Source: Bacteroidales bacterium (GTDB lineage Bacteria > Bacteroidota > Bacteroidia > Bacteroidales > Paludibacteraceae). Taken from it: a DNA stretch of 22,275 nucleotides. The stretch lies in NCBI GenBank assembly GCA_900766775.1, contig CAAFXN010000099.1:1-22275 (forward strand). Reading direction: 5' to 3'. This document shows, piece by piece, positions 20,246 through 22,275 of the stretch (positions within the stretch are counted from its first letter, which is position 1; the number at the start of each line of letters is the position of its first letter). The position numbers and the translations under genes are program-made. The notes beneath the pieces are model-generated. The model did no database searches. It saw only the letters and a list, made by a program, of their open reading frames with translations, and had not been told where the DNA came from.

Positions 20246-22254
20246 ATGAAAAAACATCTTCTCTCGCTTTTGGTGCTCCTCATGACCACCCTAAGCACCC
20301 ACGCCTACGACTTCCAATCCGGCGACCTCTACTACAACATCACGGGTGAAAATACCGTGGAAGTAACTTATCAGGCATGGGAGATGGGCTATTCCGGGCT
20401 CACCACAGCCACAATCCCCTCTACCGTAACCTACAACGAAACTACCTACTCCGTAACCGCCATAGGAGAAATGGCTTTTTGGTATTCCATTTCCCTCACT
20501 TCCGTCTTCATCTCCGAATCTGTAACAAGCATTGGAGCGAATGCATTTGGAGGGTGCTCTGCTTTGACATCCATCACCATCCCCGAAACGGTAACAAGTA
20601 TTGGAGAAGGTGCGTTCTCAGGAGTACTAAACATTGCATATAATGGAGATGCCACAGGTTCTCCTTGGGGAGCAAGAAGTGTGAATGGATATGTAGATGG
20701 GTATTTTGTGTATGCAGATAACACAAGGACAATATTATTAGGTTGCTGTAGGGCTGCTACCGGTGAAATCACTATCCCCAACTCCGTAACAAGCATTGGA
20801 GACTATGCGTTCTATGATTGCTCCAAACTCACCTCCATCACCATTCCCAACTCCGTAAAAACCATTGGAACTTCTGCATTCGATTATTGCTCCAAACTCA
20901 CCAAGACCAACTATACAGGCGATATAGCAGGTTGGTGCGCCATTCAATTTGGTTCAAACAGTGCCAACCCTGTCTATTACTCTAAAAAATTATATATCAA
21001 CGATGTATTGGTAACGGATTTAGTAATTCTGCAAAGTGTTACTAACATTGCAGATTTCGCTTTCTATAATTGCAAATCCCTCACTTCCGTCATTATCCCC
21101 GCATCTGTAACCGGCATCGGAGACTACGCATTCAGCGGTTGCACGGGTCTCACTTCCGTCATTATCCCTGAATCCGTAACCGGCATCGGAGACAATGCAT
21201 TCTATAATGTGCCAAATATCATATATAACGGTAACGCAACAGGCTCACCATGGGGCGCAAAAAATGTGAATGCTTACACAGAAGGACATTTAGTGTATGC
21301 TGATAACACCAAAACAACATTATTAACATGCAGTAGGGCTGCCAAAGGGGACATCACCATTCCTGAATCTGTAACTACTATTAAGGATAGCGCATTCATA
21401 GGTTGCTCAGACCTTACTTCCATCACTATTCCCAACTCCGTAACGACAATAGGGAAACGTACTTTCTACAATTGTTCCTCCCTCACTGCTATCACTATCG
21501 GGATGTCTGTAGAAAGCATTGATGAAGAAGTCTTCTACGGTTGTTCTTCTCTCACTTCAATCACTATTCCAAACTCCGTAACGACAATAGGAAAACGTGC
21601 TTTCTATTATTGCACTTCCCTTACTTCTATCACTATCGGAAAATCTGTAACAAATATTGCAGAAGAGGTCTTCTACGGTTGCTATTCTCTCACTTCTGTG
21701 ATATGGAACGCCAAACATTGTGCAGCGACGAAATGGGAAACTGGTTATTGGACTAAACTATATTTTTATGGACCATTTGCCAATGTCAATTCCAAGATTA
21801 CGTCTTTCACCGTAGGTGATGAGGTTGACTCTATTCCAGACTATCTATGTTATAACATGGAAAAACTCACTTCTGTCACTATGCCCAACTCCGTAACGAA
21901 TATTGGAGACTACGCTTTCAAAAGGTGCTCCTCTCTCGCTTCCATTACAATTTCAGAATCAACAACCAGCATTGGAGAAGAAGTCTTTTATGGTTGTTCC
22001 TCACTTACTTCCATTACTATACCCACATCCGTAACGAGCATTGGCGAAAGTGTATTCGAGGGTTGCTCATCACTCAAATCGATCGTATGGAATGCAAAAC
22101 AATTTGATTACTATGGATATTATGGTCCTTTTGCCGATATCAGATCCCAAATAACCTCCTTTACCTTTGGAAACGAAGTAGAGCACATTCCTGCACTCAT
22201 TTGTTATGAAATGCAAAAACTCACTGCACTTAATATCCCGGAATCCGTAACCAG
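20246..22254 (+). CDS. BspA-like leucine-rich-repeat (LRR_5) surface protein, 3' end missing
   Basis: An open frame of 669 genomic codons, cut by the contig end. The start MKKHLLSLLVLLMTTLSTHA gives a signal peptide (about 20 aa); in-frame ATGs at 20225 and 20237 are less likely. From about residue 60 it consists of 23-residue LRR_5 (BspA/TpLRR) repeats, consensus LTSITIPNSVTSIGDYAFYGC. Longer modules are duplicated: the YNGxATGSPWGAxxVN...YADNTxTxLL block occurs twice (20638-20760 and 21220-21340), and the WNAKxxx...YGPFAxxxSxITSFTxGxEV block occurs twice. BspA-like proteins are secreted adhesins or ligand binders. The C-terminal sorting domain that would show how it is anchored lies beyond the contig. 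Confidence 0.88.
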
Positions 22255-22275
22255 AGATCGGAAGAGCACACGTCT
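22255..22275. other. Illumina adapter sequence at the contig end (artefact)
   Basis: The last 21 bases begin AGATCGGAAGAGCACACG, the start of the standard TruSeq adapter. The LRR repeat pattern is interrupted exactly here: other copies continue GTAACCAGCATTGG. The final codons of the open frame (RDRKSTR) are therefore not real protein. Confidence 0.95.

Overview
The window is a 22.3 kb contig end from a member of the Bacteroidales (phylum Bacteroidota). Three things support this. Nearly every transcription unit starts from the Bacteroidota-type promoter, TTTG then about 20 bp then TAnnTTTG. The gene content is typical: a fused SecDF, a holB-ricT-gldH-trmB-mrp cluster, a TonB-dependent receptor with a CarboxypepD_reg-like N-terminal domain, and a BspA-like LRR_5 surface protein. 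Shine-Dalgarno sites are essentially absent. I cannot name the genus. The last 21 bases (22255-22275) match the Illumina TruSeq adapter and are not genomic.

Left part (1-4741): a minus-strand promoter and the first codons of a gene leaving the left edge; secDF (minus) with promoter and terminator; a plus-strand promoter, long structured leader and tRNA-Met(CAT) with a strong terminator; tmRNA (minus) with promoter, tag frame and terminator. Divergent from tmRNA, a plus-strand promoter drives about 300 nt that folds into a closed multi-arm RNA ending in a T-run, just before the next gene.

Middle (4742-12985): an LTA-synthase-like membrane sulfatase-fold protein (plus), convergent with a minus-strand operon read from one promoter at 12978-13009: holB, ricT (PSP1 family), gldH, trmB, mrp/apbC and a MATE exporter. 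Several spacers in this operon are short tandem repeats or repeated hairpins.

Right-middle (13072-18213): a minus-strand three-gene operon encoding a TonB-dependent receptor, a beta-helix surface lipoprotein and a secreted phosphatase closely resembling animal tartrate-resistant acid phosphatase. It has its own promoter and terminator. A plausible joint role is capture and dephosphorylation of a phosphorylated compound at the cell surface; this is inference.

Right end (18446-22254): a small DUF3127-like OB-fold gene (minus) with two near-identical 17-nt dyad sites upstream. Then about 1.5 kb without an intact gene, holding an AT palindrome, an orphan terminator, a 23-bp inverted repeat, a relic of what looks like a ZIP transporter C-terminus, two 5 x 11 bp tandem arrays, and a second promoter-to-terminator structured RNA of about 370 nt. 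Last comes the 5' part of a BspA-like leucine-rich-repeat gene, cut by the contig end. The two large unexplained RNAs and the dispersed palindromic repeats are the least explained parts of the window.
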